A stretch of 30,030 bases of DNA from CAZFBR01 sp035353495 [NCBI: uncultured bacterium] (lineage in GTDB: Bacteria > DAOPZR01). Where the stretch lies: NCBI GenBank assembly GCA_964517215.1, contig CAZFBR010000010.1:1-30030 (forward strand), read 5' to 3'. Positions 14,977-23,039 of the stretch are shown here, in pieces. A model generated the notes under the pieces. It ran no database searches. It had not been told where the DNA came from and saw nothing but the letters and a program-made list of their open reading frames with translations. Numbering within the stretch: the stretch's first letter is position 1; the number at the start of each line of letters is the position of its first letter. The translations under genes and the position numbers were made by a program.

Positions 14977-15193
14977 CTGTTGCGCTGTCTCCCCTTTCAG
15001 GTTTTTACTTGCCCACTACCCTGAAAAGTGTTACCCTATTTCCGTCAAATCACGGTGCCACAAACTGGTTCATAGCGCAGTGTAGCAAAAGTTGGTTCGG
15101 CATAAGGCATGCGGGTACTACCCCCCTTGACTTGCCGGCTCTAAACGGCAAGATGCGGTCGATTAACTGAGATGTACGGGAGGATGTTTCTCG

Positions 15194-16192
15194 ATGAGCG
15201 ACCAAAATCAGTTTCTCCTCTACACGGCGCCGAATGGGACGGTAAAAGTGGAGGTTTTTGTCAAAGACGAAACGGTCTGGCTGACGCAAAAGGCACTGGC
15301 CGAACTGTTTGGGGTTAAACGTCCGGCTATCACGAAACATTTGCGGAACATCTTATCATCGGGAGAATTAACCGAAACTTCAGTATGTTCCAAATTGGAA
15401 CATACTGCCGCAGATGGGAAGATTTACTCCGCAAAATACTATAATCTCGATGCCATCATCGCTGTGGGCTACCGGGTCAACAGTTATCAGGCCACGCAGT
15501 TCCGCATTTGGGCGACGAAAACGCTGCGGGAGTTCATTATCAAGGGCTTCGTACTGGACGACGAGCGCCTGAAGCAGGGAAAGCAGGTCTTCGGCCGGGA
15601 TTATTTCGATGAACTGCTTGAGCGCATCAGGGAAATTCGCGCCAGCGAACGGCGTTTTTACCAGAAGATCACGGACATTTACGCTTTGTCGGTGGATTAT
15701 GACGCCGCCGCACCGCTGACCAGGGAGTTCTTCGCCAGTGTGCAGAACAAGCTGCATTGGGCCATCACCGGCCAGACGGCGGCGGAACTGATTTATCACT
15801 CCGCCGATGCGACGAAGATTTACATGGGTCTGACGATCTGGAAGCACGCATCGGGCGGAAAAATCTTGAAATCCGATGTCACGGTGGCCAAGAATTACCT
15901 GAACGAAGCGCATGTGCGGGAGCTGAACCGCATTGTCTCCGCGTATCTCGATATGGCGGAGAATCGGGCCGAACGGGGCATTCTGATGAAGATGGCCGAT
16001 TGGGCGGGGTTCCTGAACGGTTTTCTGGAACTGTCGGAATATCCGATACTGCAGGACACTGGCCGGGTGAGCGCACTGGAAGCCAAACTCAAAGCCGAGG
16101 GTGAATTCGAGGTATATCGTCAGCGGCAGGATGCGGAATATATCTCTGACTTCGATCGTGAGATCAAGCGCCTCGAAGGCAAAAAACCATAG
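15194..16192 (+). CDS. RhuM-family protein (virulence-associated RhuM-like)
   Basis: 332 residues, the usual full length for RhuM-like proteins. The N-terminal part reads EVFVKDETVWLTQKALAELFGVKRPAITKHL, a helix-turn-helix-like segment, followed by YYNLDAIIAVGYRVNSYQATQFRIWATKTLREFIIKGF, the family hallmark. Then come a central YALSVDYDAAAPLTREFFASVQNKLHWAITGQTAAEL block and a C-terminal helical region. Originally named from a Salmonella pathogenicity island, the family has no firm molecular function; it recurs near restriction-modification and defence genes, as here. It is flanked by a transposase remnant and a SEC-C gene with no operon partner. Confidence 0.93.
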   Translation: MSDQNQFLLYTAPNGTVKVEVFVKDETVWLTQKALAELFGVKRPAITKHLRNILSSGELTETSVCSKLEHTAADGKIYSAKYYNLDAIIAVGYRVNSYQATQFRIWATKTLREFIIKGFVLDDERLKQGKQVFGRDYFDELLERIREIRASERRFYQKITDIYALSVDYDAAAPLTREFFASVQNKLHWAITGQTAAELIYHSADATKIYMGLTIWKHASGGKILKSDVTVAKNYLNEAHVRELNRIVSAYLDMAENRAERGILMKMADWAGFLNGFLELSEYPILQDTGRVSALEAKLKAEGEFEVYRQRQDAEYISDFDREIKRLEGKKP

Positions 16193-16270
16193 GTTGGAGG
16201 CGCATAGTCAACGTGCAGGTACACCACGTCGGTTTGGAATGCACCGACCGGTGTACACTTTGTAAGCAAT

Positions 16271-16289
16271 TGTTCGGTTATTCCGAACA
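16271..16289 (+). promoter_or_regulatory. Short inverted repeat upstream of the SEC-C/TPR gene
   Basis: TGTTCGG, spacer TTATT, CCGAACA: a perfect 7-bp inverted repeat 50 bases before the start at 16340. It could be an operator. It resembles the ArsR palindrome but differs in spacer length and inner bases. Confidence 0.3.
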
Positions 16290-16339
16290 GTTCAAAGACG
16301 ATACTGTGAAGCTGACTTGGCGATTAACGGGAGGCACTG

Positions 16340-18454
16340 ATGGGGTCAATATCGTGGTGGGGTAAGCCGCCGGAGGATCCGTACAGTCCATGCCCGTGCG
16401 GGAGCGGCAAGAAGTACAAGTTCTGCTGCCGCGACAAGGACCGCGAACAGCCGGTGACGCCGGCGGCGGCGTGGCCGCTGGGCGATGGTGATACTGTGTC
16501 AACGCCGGTGGGCGGCATGACGCTGACTGAGGACGATTTTGCCCGCTGCATGCGGCTGGATCAGGAAGGGCAGCGGCTGATGGTGCGCGGTGATTATGTC
16601 GCGGCGATACAGAAATACAAAGCCGCCATCAAGGCGTTTCCGCCATTGCCGGTGCCGCACAATAACCTGGCGTTCTGCGAATATCTGCAGGGCAACCTTG
16701 GCGGGGCGATCGCGAGGGCGGAGCAGACCCTGCGCGAACTCGACCCGGACAATGTCTATACTGTGGCGCTGCTGGTGCATTTGCGGCTGATTCGCGGGCC
16801 ACGGGCGGAGGCGGAGCGGCTGGGTAAACGGCTCCTGACCATGCGGCCGGGCGATGAGTCGGCGGCGGTGAAGCGGGTGGAAGCCCTGGCGCGGCTCGAC
16901 TGGCATGCGGAGGTGCTGGCGGCCTGCGCAAAGATTCCGCCCGGAACCGATCCCGACCTGGACTATTATGCCGGGGTGGCGGCGGCCAATCTCGGTCGTG
17001 GCGACGAGGCGCTGCGGCATCTGCGGCGCGCGCAGGCGGGGGCGTCGTGCCGGACGAGCGTCAAGCGTTTTCTGGTGCTGCTCGAACGTAAACGCGGACC
17101 CGACACCCTGCGCGGGCACTGGCCCTATTTTCTCCCGCCCGATGTGGCATGCGCCCCGGTGATGGAGCGGCTGGCGCATATGCTCGACAAGAAGCAGGAA
17201 AAAGCGGAGAACCTGCCCGGCCTCCTGCTGTATGCCGTGGCGATGCTCGATGCGGATGGCTGGGAACCGGGTGTTGAATTCCTGCGGCGTATCGGCAGCG
17301 AAGAGGCGGTGACATTGCTGCGCGAGATTGTCGAGGGCGTGTGCGGACCGGACGAGGCGCGCATGCAGGCGCTGCGCGCTCTGCAGCAACTGGAAAAGGC
17401 GCCCATCAAGGCGCGGATGTGGTTCAAGGGCGAGTGGCGCGAGATCGGCGCGCAATGTCATGAAATTGTCGGGGAACCGACCCGGCCGATCCCGCCGCAA
17501 CTGGCGTCACGCATCGAGCAAGCACATCGCATAATGCATCGGCAGCGCTGGACGGAGGCGGAGCGCTGCTGGCGCGAAATTGTCGCCGCCGACCCGAATT
17601 ATCTGCCCACGTTCAATAACCTTGCCGGTTGCCTGATCGAGCAGGGGCGCATGGATGAGGCGAAGGCGGTGCTGGAAGAGGTGCTGCGGCGCGAACCGCA
17701 ATACAATTTCGCGCTGATGACGCTGGCGGGGATGAAACTCGATAGCGATCCCGTTGCGGCGAAGACGCTCATGAATCAGGTGAATCTGCCGCGAAAAGTG
17801 CATATCAGCGAGATGATAAGCTGGCTGCTATTGCAGGCACGCATGGCGCTCCATGACGGTGAATATGAAAGCGCGCAGGGCTCATGGCAGCAGGCGAAGG
17901 ACCTGATGCCGAAGCATGCCGGGGTACTGGCGCTGGCGGAAGTGTTCGAAGACGAAGTGACTGCGCCGGGCATACTGGCGCGCTTCCTTGAGCGTATGAA
18001 AGGTCGCGAACGGCACAAGCGCGAGCAGGCGCGTCGCCGCCTGCTGAGTGATGCATTCCGGCTGGAAGAGGCCTACGGCGATTTTCGCAAGGACGAGCTG
18101 GTGGAGCTGGCGAAGCGGCTGGAACTGGCCAAGCCGTACCAGTTGGGCAAAGACGAATTACTGGCGCGGGTTTGCGGGATGATGCGTAATGCGGGCACGG
18201 TTGAACGGCTGCTGGCGGGCCTGGAGGACACGGCGCGCGCGGCGCTGCAGGCACTGCTGGCGGCGGAAGATGGCGCGATCGAATTTGCCGAATTCACCCG
18301 CGCCTACGAAAAAGAAGAGCATAACGAGCTGGCCTGCGATATCCTGCGCCGCGACGGATTGGCGGTGACGGGAATGTGGCGCGGGCGCTGCGTGGTGATG
18401 GTGCCGCCCGAATTGCAGGCAATCCTGCGCGCCGGAGGGCACCTGACTCATTGA
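16340..18454 (+). CDS. SEC-C motif protein with tetratricopeptide-like repeats
   Basis: 704 residues; GGGAGG lies five bases before the ATG. The N-terminus has a canonical SEC-C zinc motif, YSPCPCGSGKKYKFCC (C18-x-C20-x8-C29-C30), as at the end of SecA. Two groups of TPR-like helical repeats follow: residues about 75-220 (for example GDYVAAIQKYKAAIKAFP and GNLGGAIARAEQTLRELDP) and about 390-560 (for example QRWTEAERCWREIVAADP and GRMDEAKAVLEEVLRREP). The last 150 residues are charged and helical. No enzyme motif is visible. The layout suggests a scaffold or adaptor. The 74-residue gene downstream starts 30 bases later and is probably co-transcribed. Confidence 0.85.
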   Translation: MGSISWWGKPPEDPYSPCPCGSGKKYKFCCRDKDREQPVTPAAAWPLGDGDTVSTPVGGMTLTEDDFARCMRLDQEGQRLMVRGDYVAAIQKYKAAIKAFPPLPVPHNNLAFCEYLQGNLGGAIARAEQTLRELDPDNVYTVALLVHLRLIRGPRAEAERLGKRLLTMRPGDESAAVKRVEALARLDWHAEVLAACAKIPPGTDPDLDYYAGVAAANLGRGDEALRHLRRAQAGASCRTSVKRFLVLLERKRGPDTLRGHWPYFLPPDVACAPVMERLAHMLDKKQEKAENLPGLLLYAVAMLDADGWEPGVEFLRRIGSEEAVTLLREIVEGVCGPDEARMQALRALQQLEKAPIKARMWFKGEWREIGAQCHEIVGEPTRPIPPQLASRIEQAHRIMHRQRWTEAERCWREIVAADPNYLPTFNNLAGCLIEQGRMDEAKAVLEEVLRREPQYNFALMTLAGMKLDSDPVAAKTLMNQVNLPRKVHISEMISWLLLQARMALHDGEYESAQGSWQQAKDLMPKHAGVLALAEVFEDEVTAPGILARFLERMKGRERHKREQARRRLLSDAFRLEEAYGDFRKDELVELAKRLELAKPYQLGKDELLARVCGMMRNAGTVERLLAGLEDTARAALQALLAAEDGAIEFAEFTRAYEKEEHNELACDILRRDGLAVTGMWRGRCVVMVPPELQAILRAGGHLTH

Positions 18455-18484
18455 TGGAATACGAGAAGAGGGGTAGCGAACAGG

Positions 18485-18709
18485 ATGGGGAGCAAGAAAC
18501 GGAAGTGCACGGCGGCTGAAAAGGCCGCTCGCGCACGGCGCACGGCCGAGTTCATAACCATCTTCGTGCATGGCCGGCAGAAACGGGTACGCCGGCCGCC
18601 GACTGTTGCGGGGCAGCCGACAAGCGAATTCATCAGCGGCAATGCCGATCCGCTCTGGTACCATCAGCATGGGATGTGGGAGAATATCACGCCGGACCCG
18701 GAACGCTGA
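18485..18709 (+). CDS. Small basic protein of unknown function
   Basis: 74 residues with a strongly basic N-terminus (MGSKKRKCTAAEKAARARR) and then EFITIFVHGRQKRVRRPPTVAG, ending NADPLWYHQHGMWENI. It looks like a real gene because the tail is protein-like, it follows the SEC-C gene by 30 bases in the same direction, and GAAGAGGGG lies upstream of the ATG. The charge suggests nucleic-acid or ribosome binding (inference). I recognise no named family. Confidence 0.6.
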   Translation: MGSKKRKCTAAEKAARARRTAEFITIFVHGRQKRVRRPPTVAGQPTSEFISGNADPLWYHQHGMWENITPDPER

Positions 18710-18825
18710 AATGGGGTACGGCTGTTTTCCGTAGAGTGCAGGGGACGGGCAGTGGCGGAATTCGGGCCGCAGCGCACGGGCAGAGCCAGTGACAACCATG
18801 TTCGGATTGCGCGCGGGGAGTTCGC

Positions 18826-19150
18826 TTACACCTGATCGATGAAGCGGCTGCGCCCCGTCGTGCCGTTTCCGCTCGCTGGCCCGGTAGTGTGGAACAGGTC
18901 GATGCGGCTGCTGCGGGTGGGAAGGCGATAGAACGGATAGACGCAGATCGCATCGCGCTGCTCGCGGGTCGGCAGCCCGACGGCTGCGCGTATATCGTAT
19001 GGATCGGCGAATTCTCACCTTTGCCGGCGGGGAAGACGGCTTCGTTCAGCGACAGGATAATTACATTATCGAATAGATGGCGCGGGCTTTCGGCACGCCC
19101 GTGAGCTGCACTCCCTGCGGTTCGCCGGCGATCAGCGGCAAATACCCGCT
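18826..19150 (-). pseudogene. Decayed fragment of an AddB-like PD-(D/E)XK nuclease/helicase gene
   Basis: On the minus strand three adjoining frames together give a continuous match to the PD-(D/E)XK exonuclease family related to AddB: GVQLTGVPKARAIYSI, then FDNVIILSLNEAVFPAGKGENSPI, then PYDIRAAVGLPTREQRDAI, FYRLPTRSSRIDLFHTT and SRFIDQV before a stop at 18826-18828. In intact relatives the same blocks occur in one frame, in this order (VxLxGxxEAR, FDxVIxLxxNEGxFP, LGLPTxxxRDA, FYRLxxR, SRFIxQL). Two frameshifts separate the blocks, and both protein ends are missing. The rest of the 18710-19155 gap shows nothing recognisable. Confidence 0.6.
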
Positions 19151-19155
19151 GGATC

Positions 19156-20745
19156 CTATGCCCCGCCGTCGCGGGTGAGGTTCGGCAACTCCTGCAATTG
19201 GCCGCTCAGGGCGGAATGGATGAGCATGTTGTTGATGATCCATTCGATGGGGGCCCGATCGTCCGTGAATACCTGCGTGGTCTCATACCCCGGCTGCAGA
19301 TTGGCGGCGGTCGTCCGCATGGCGGCGAGCAGGAGGGGATGGATATCGGAGCGGCGGGCGAAATCCGCCAGATTGTCGATGAAGGCGGCGGCGCTGGTCG
19401 GCTGGCGGGTGGCGAAGATGATGGTGTTCAGCGAACCGGGGATATCCATGAGGTGAACGGCGGGGAAGACGGTTGCCAGCGTGGTGGCCAGCCCGTTGAT
19501 CAGGCGGCGATCGCCCGGCACGCTGGCGACATTGATGCCGAGGACGCCGGTGTCGCGCAAACGGTCGGCGCAGATCCGGAAGAATTCCCGGGTGGTCATG
19601 TGCGGCGGAATGCAGGGGACGCGATACGCGTCCACCGCGATAATGTCGTAGGTGTCCCGGCTTTGTTCGAGGTTCCAGCGGCCGTCGCCGATGTGTACGG
19701 TCAGGTTCGGCAGGTCGCCGGCGAAATACTTCCGCCCGACGGCGACGATCTCCGGGTCGATTTCGAAGCCGTCGATGGGGATGGGGCCGTACACTGCCGT
19801 TGCCTGCCGCGCGGTCGTTCCCGCCGCCAGGCCGACGATCGCCATGCGCCCGACCCGGCCGGGTGCGGCGTGCGCGTAGAAGAACGGCCCGACCAGCAGT
19901 TGCTCCCACTCGCTGCTGTAGTTCAGGATATCGGGATGATAGATGGAATGAATGCCCATCCCCTCGTTGAGACGCAGCAGCGTGAAGCCGTTGACCTGCG
20001 CGACCTGAATGTAGTTGTAGGCCGACTCGGTTTCATAGATCTGGCCCGCGTCGGCCTTGATCGCCTGCCCGCCGGTCAGGGCGGCGATTGCGGGCAGGAG
20101 CACCGGCATCCAGGCATAGCGGAGGAGCAGGGCGCGGCTGCCGAACAGCCCGAGCCCGGTCAGCGCCACGGCGAGCAGGAGCATGCTGAACAGCAGGAAG
20201 GTATTGCGGGTGCCGATGGTCGGTATGGTCACCAGCACCGGCAGGAAGGTGCCGATGAACGAGCCGAGCGTGGAGAGGGCGTACATCCTGCCCGCGGTCG
20301 CGCCTGCGGTGTTCCGGTCGCTGATTGCGAGCCGGATGGCGAACGGCGAAATGGTGCCGAGCAGCGTGACTGGCACGCTGAAGAGGATGAGCACCGTGGC
20401 GAATGAGCCGAGCAGCACGGCGAGCTGCAGGTCGGCGAAGGATCGGGCGGCGAAGTGCAGGACCGGATTGGCGCAGTAGGGGACTATGCCCAGCGTGAAT
20501 GCGCCCCAGGCCAGCACCTGGTACATGGTCGCGGCCTGTGGCCGGCGGTCCGCCCAGACCCCGCCGACGAAGTAGCCGAGCGTCAGGTAGAGCAGGATGA
20601 GGCCGATGATGCTGGCCCAGACCATATTGCTGTTGCCGAAGACATTGCCGATCAGGCGCGGCGCCGCAAATTCCGCCGCCAGGGTGGTCATGCCGGAGAC
20701 GAACACGGTGAAATACAGGTAGCTTCTGGCTCCGGCTGAATTCAA
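19156..20745 (-). CDS. Membrane-fused spermidine-synthase-like protein
   Basis: 529 residues read from a TTG at 20745, with GGGG six bases upstream. The first about 215 residues hold seven or more hydrophobic segments (TVFVSGMTTLAAEFAAPRLIG, MVWASIIGLILLYLTLGYFVGG and others) resembling an MFS-like transporter half. The remainder is a polyamine-synthase-like Rossmann domain: GRMAIVGLAAGTTARQATAVYG (nucleotide-binding loop), DGFEIDPEIVAVGRKYF (acidic residue after strand 2), HIGDGRWNLEQS and YDIIAVDAYRVPCIPPHMTTREFF. Such 'fused MFS/spermidine synthase' proteins are widespread and uncharacterised; polyamine production is not assured. It follows a nucleotidyltransferase gene by 18 bases on the same strand. 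Confidence 0.87.
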   Translation of the reverse strand: MNSAGARSYLYFTVFVSGMTTLAAEFAAPRLIGNVFGNSNMVWASIIGLILLYLTLGYFVGGVWADRRPQAATMYQVLAWGAFTLGIVPYCANPVLHFAARSFADLQLAVLLGSFATVLILFSVPVTLLGTISPFAIRLAISDRNTAGATAGRMYALSTLGSFIGTFLPVLVTIPTIGTRNTFLLFSMLLLAVALTGLGLFGSRALLLRYAWMPVLLPAIAALTGGQAIKADAGQIYETESAYNYIQVAQVNGFTLLRLNEGMGIHSIYHPDILNYSSEWEQLLVGPFFYAHAAPGRVGRMAIVGLAAGTTARQATAVYGPIPIDGFEIDPEIVAVGRKYFAGDLPNLTVHIGDGRWNLEQSRDTYDIIAVDAYRVPCIPPHMTTREFFRICADRLRDTGVLGINVASVPGDRRLINGLATTLATVFPAVHLMDIPGSLNTIIFATRQPTSAAAFIDNLADFARRSDIHPLLLAAMRTTAANLQPGYETTQVFTDDRAPIEWIINNMLIHSALSGQLQELPNLTRDGGA

Positions 20746-20763
20746 GCGGTACCCCGTTCAGTT

Positions 20764-21330
20764 TTATCGGCAGTCATTTCGCTGCCTTCTTGCGTGCAGC
20801 AGTTGCTGGTGGAATGTTTCAAATTGCGGTAATGCCATTTCGGCCTTTGCCCACTGCCTGATCTGCCTGAGGTTGACGGTCTGCTGCCTGGCCACCAGCA
20901 GCGCCTGCTCCAATGCCTGCGGGTCATGCCAGTGGATAAACGCAGCCAGACGGTCTTTGACGCAGTCGGTTGGCGTTAGCATGGTGATGATGCCTTCCCT
21001 GGTGGCATGTTTTGCAGTGCGCGTGACTGGTGCTTCGTTGCCTATGGCTACGGGCGGAGCAACAAACTCAATAAGGAACTGGCTATCCGGATGGACAAAG
21101 TGCCGGTCACCGCCCTGAGTGAAACCGAGTGGTTTTAGTGCGGTTGCGAGTTGTTTTAGCGGTTCTGCGGCAACATAATCAAGATCAAGCGATTCGTAGC
21201 GGTTGTCAGAGTAAATGGAAACGCATGCCCCGCCCACCAGTACCGTGGAACATCCCTGCGACCGCAAATGTTCGCTGACCCGGGCAGCCGTCTCCGCGAG
21301 TGTAAGTTTCGCCCAACCGCGCTGATTCAT
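20764..21330 (-). CDS. Nucleotidyltransferase-fold protein, probable toxin of an AbiE-like pair
   Basis: 188 residues. STVLVGGACVSIYSDNRYESLDLDYV (about residues 29-54) is the GG...S...D-x-D active-site signature of minimal nucleotidyltransferases; LTPTDCVKDRLAAFIHWHDPQALEQALLVA later matches the helical part of AbiEii/DUF6036-type proteins. It would transfer a nucleotide to RNA or protein, the known mode of AbiEii-like toxins acting on tRNA (family knowledge). Its ATG overlaps the stop of the upstream winged-helix gene as ATGA, so the two are coupled. Confidence 0.8.
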   Translation of the reverse strand: MNQRGWAKLTLAETAARVSEHLRSQGCSTVLVGGACVSIYSDNRYESLDLDYVAAEPLKQLATALKPLGFTQGGDRHFVHPDSQFLIEFVAPPVAIGNEAPVTRTAKHATREGIITMLTPTDCVKDRLAAFIHWHDPQALEQALLVARQQTVNLRQIRQWAKAEMALPQFETFHQQLLHARRQRNDCR

Positions 21331-21653
21331 GGTTTGCCAGCGCGCCGCGGGCGGGTGCGGCGACGATAGAATCGTTCCACTTCCTTCGGCGGCAGTGCGC
21401 TCAACGCTTTTTCCAGTAATTGGTTGAGTTCAGTAAGATAAAAACAGCGCGGATTGAAGGAGTAGACACGGGTCCTGCCGACCAGCCGGCTCACTACCAC
21501 CCCGCCGTTTTCCAGCCGCCGCAGTTGCTGCTGTATGCCATTGACCCGCAGCCCGAAGATCTCCGCCATCTGTCCGGCATACCCTTCCCCATACACCGAG
21601 AGGAAGAGCAGCACTTTTTCCACTGTGCTGTTGCCGACCAATGCCTCGATCAT
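21327..21653 (-). CDS. Winged-helix DNA-binding protein, probable antitoxin/regulator partner
   Basis: 108 residues starting MIEALVGNSTVEKVLLFLSVYGEG; AGGAG lies six bases before this ATG, better than the longer open frame starting at 21710. The fold is a winged helix: YAGQMAEIFGLRVNGIQQQLRRLENGGVVVSRLVGRTRVYSFNPR, followed by a short helical tail and a basic end (RFYRRRTRPRRAGKP). Paired with a nucleotidyltransferase by ATGA overlap, it resembles AbiEi-type or related antitoxins that repress their own promoter. Iterated TACCA half-sites lie directly upstream. Confidence 0.75.
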   Translation of the reverse strand: MIEALVGNSTVEKVLLFLSVYGEGYAGQMAEIFGLRVNGIQQQLRRLENGGVVVSRLVGRTRVYSFNPRCFYLTELNQLLEKALSALPPKEVERFYRRRTRPRRAGKP

Positions 21654-21664
21654 ACCCGCTCCTG

Positions 21665-21719
21665 TACCAATTAATATGGTAATGATACCACAAAAAATGG
21701 TAATACGCAAGCGCGTATT
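21665..21719 (-). promoter_or_regulatory. Putative operator cluster for the winged-helix/nucleotidyltransferase pair
   Basis: Four TACCA/TGGTA half-sites in alternating orientation (21665, 21677, 21686, 21698) and an adjoining perfect 7-bp inverted repeat AATACGC-AAGC-GCGTATT (21702-21719). The block is AT-rich and lies 12-66 bases upstream of the winged-helix start, where an autorepressor would bind. Confidence 0.45.
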
Positions 21720-22041
21720 TGCAGGTGTTGCGGAATGCCTGCTTCTGTATGTTGCGCCTCACCGGTAACATGCTATAAGCAATTGGGGGCGGGCATGACC
21801 AACGCGCAACCAACCAATCCCGTTGCAGTGATAGCGCTAACCTCATAATATCGGTGCCTTGTGGCTGACTCACGTATCCTGCAAACGCTGCGCCACATAT
21901 GGATGGGAATCTGACTTTCCCGCCTTCCAGTGTACCGAGCCGCGTGTTATTCGGCTTGCACTTGAGCAGTTTGTGGGCGATGCCGGGCGTGAGCAGAAGG
22001 TGGCGTGGGACGATAGCCCATTCGGGCAATTGTACGCGGAG
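21720..22041. other. Intergenic stretch, no gene recognised
   Basis: About 320 bases between two divergent units. Short open frames exist on both strands but none resembles a known protein. It must contain the minus-strand promoter of the winged-helix gene or lie just upstream of it. Confidence 0.4.
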
Positions 22042-22070
22042 TTGATTTGCCGGAAAAAATCCGCTATACT
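22042..22070 (+). promoter_or_regulatory. Sigma-70 promoter of the HicB/HicA-like pair
   Basis: TTGATT (-35, 4/6), 17-base spacer, TATACT (-10, 5/6) at 22065-22070, ending 32 bases before the ATG; AAGGAGG precedes the start. Confidence 0.62.
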
Positions 22071-22102
22071 TTCTGTTAAGAGAGAAACAAGGAGGCACGG
22101 CA

Positions 22103-22555
22103 ATGAAAGAGCAGCCGCGTAAGCCGCAGCATCTCGGCGAAGTGCGTTTTGCGGCCGGCATTGCTGGACCATTCACGAATAAGCAGACCGGTGAAAAAAT
22201 CTCGCTGAAAATCCTGTTTGAAAAGGATGCGGAGACCGGTGTGTGGATCGGTTCCTGTCTTGAGCATAGTGCGTACTACGAAGGCGAGCCGGGCAATTCG
22301 TTGGGCGAGGTTTCCCGCCTCTTTCGCGCCTATCTGCTCGAACTGCTGAACAGCGGCTTGCTGCGTGATTTTCCGCCGGCGGATGCTGATGCCGTTGCGC
22401 TGTGGGAGAGCATTCACGCCCATGGCAGGATGTCGTCCGATTTTGGCGATCCCCAGCAGGTCGTTGATTCATTGGGAGAAGGACGCCCGGCTCTCGACCG
22501 GCAGTCGCCGGCAGCTTTTGTCGATACCGTAAGCGACCTCGAGCTGGCCGCATAA
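22103..22555 (+). CDS. HicB-like antitoxin
   Basis: 150 residues; AAGGAGG lies upstream of the ATG. Residues about 32-72 (ISLKILFEKDAETGVWIGSCLEHSAYY then SLGEVSRLFRAYLLELLNSGLL) follow the HicB pattern: a beta sheet carrying 'xxEKDxExGxWxGxC' and a helix in which a set of residues is parcelled into 'A..L..L..YLEL'. The C-terminal half is polar and ends DTVSDLELAA; no clear ribbon-helix-helix or HTH DNA-binding domain is seen. HicB proteins neutralise HicA mRNA interferases. It is followed after three bases by a HicA-like gene. Confidence 0.6.
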   Translation: MKEQPRKPQHLGEVRFAAGIAGPFTNKQTGEKISLKILFEKDAETGVWIGSCLEHSAYYEGEPGNSLGEVSRLFRAYLLELLNSGLLRDFPPADADAVALWESIHAHGRMSSDFGDPQQVVDSLGEGRPALDRQSPAAFVDTVSDLELAA

Positions 22556-22558
22556 ACA

Positions 22559-22801
22559 GTGGGCAGCAAGGGGTTGCTGCTCACAGCGGAAGGGGCGCGC
22601 CGGGCGCTGCTGTCGCTGGGCTTCACGTACGACCGGGATTCAACCCACGATCATGTATATCGCTACCCAGGATCGGGGGTCGCGTGCGCTTTTCCCAAGA
22701 AGGGGATCTACTCGCGCAATGTCCTTTCCAAGCTGTTGCACCAGATGCGTCAGGCGGGTGTCAATATGACCCAGGAGGAATTCCTCCGTGCTGCCCGCTG
22801 A
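22559..22801 (+). CDS. HicA-like mRNA interferase toxin
   Basis: 80 residues from a GTG three bases after the preceding stop. It has the dsRBD-like HicA arrangement: ARRALLSLGFTYDRDSTHDHVYRYP with the expected central His, then a basic strand (ACAFPKKGIYSRNVLSKLLHQM) and NMTQEEFLRAAR. It is somewhat diverged, with THDH in place of the common GSHH. HicA enzymes cleave mRNA when free of HicB. The order antitoxin-toxin is the reverse of classical hicAB. No ribosome site is evident, consistent with translational coupling. Confidence 0.6.
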   Translation: MGSKGLLLTAEGARRALLSLGFTYDRDSTHDHVYRYPGSGVACAFPKKGIYSRNVLSKLLHQMRQAGVNMTQEEFLRAAR

Positions 22802-22819
22802 CGGTATAAGGCAGTAGCA

Positions 22820-22918
22820 ATGCCGATATGCTGGAACGAGATACGCGATCGCGCCATGAAGTTCAGCGCGGAGTTTAAGTACGAAAAGTCCGAGGACGCC
22901 GAGGCGAAGACGTTCTGA
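22820..22918 (+). pseudogene. Orphan 5' fragment of an MmeI-like restriction-methylase gene
   Basis: ATG followed by 31 codons (MPICWNEIRDRAMKFSAEF, then EDAEAKTF) and a stop. It matches the first 32 residues of the full gene at 25051 with four amino-acid differences. Over 98 bases I count 15 mismatches, mostly at third codon positions. Similarity ends exactly at TTCTG, where this copy reads TGA and the full copy TGG. The sequence from here to the DarG leader is unrelated. Confidence 0.85.
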
Positions 22919-23039
22919 GATTGATTTTGCAGCCACCGGGATAATACGTGCAACGTGCGGTGCGGTTGGTTGGTATAACGCTTCATCAGAGGTAGTGGCG
23001 TCGAAGCAGGCGGTTGTGGATTGGCATGGGCTTTCAGTG

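Noticed and set aside
15127-15155. TTGACT with a 17-base spacer as a promoter for the RhuM gene
   Set aside because: The matching -10 position reads AAGATG, too poor a match.
16213-16365. 50-codon open frame from a GTG with a CTDRCTLC motif and a GGAGG 11 bases upstream, overlapping the SEC-C/TPR start
   Set aside because: Codon choice is not like the neighbouring genes, it runs through two inverted repeats, and the faint glyoxalase-like opening is too short to trust.
19198-20406. 402-codon open frame on the plus strand opposite the spermidine-synthase-like gene
   Set aside because: Asp/Gly/Val-rich shadow; the minus strand shows membrane segments and a Rossmann motif.
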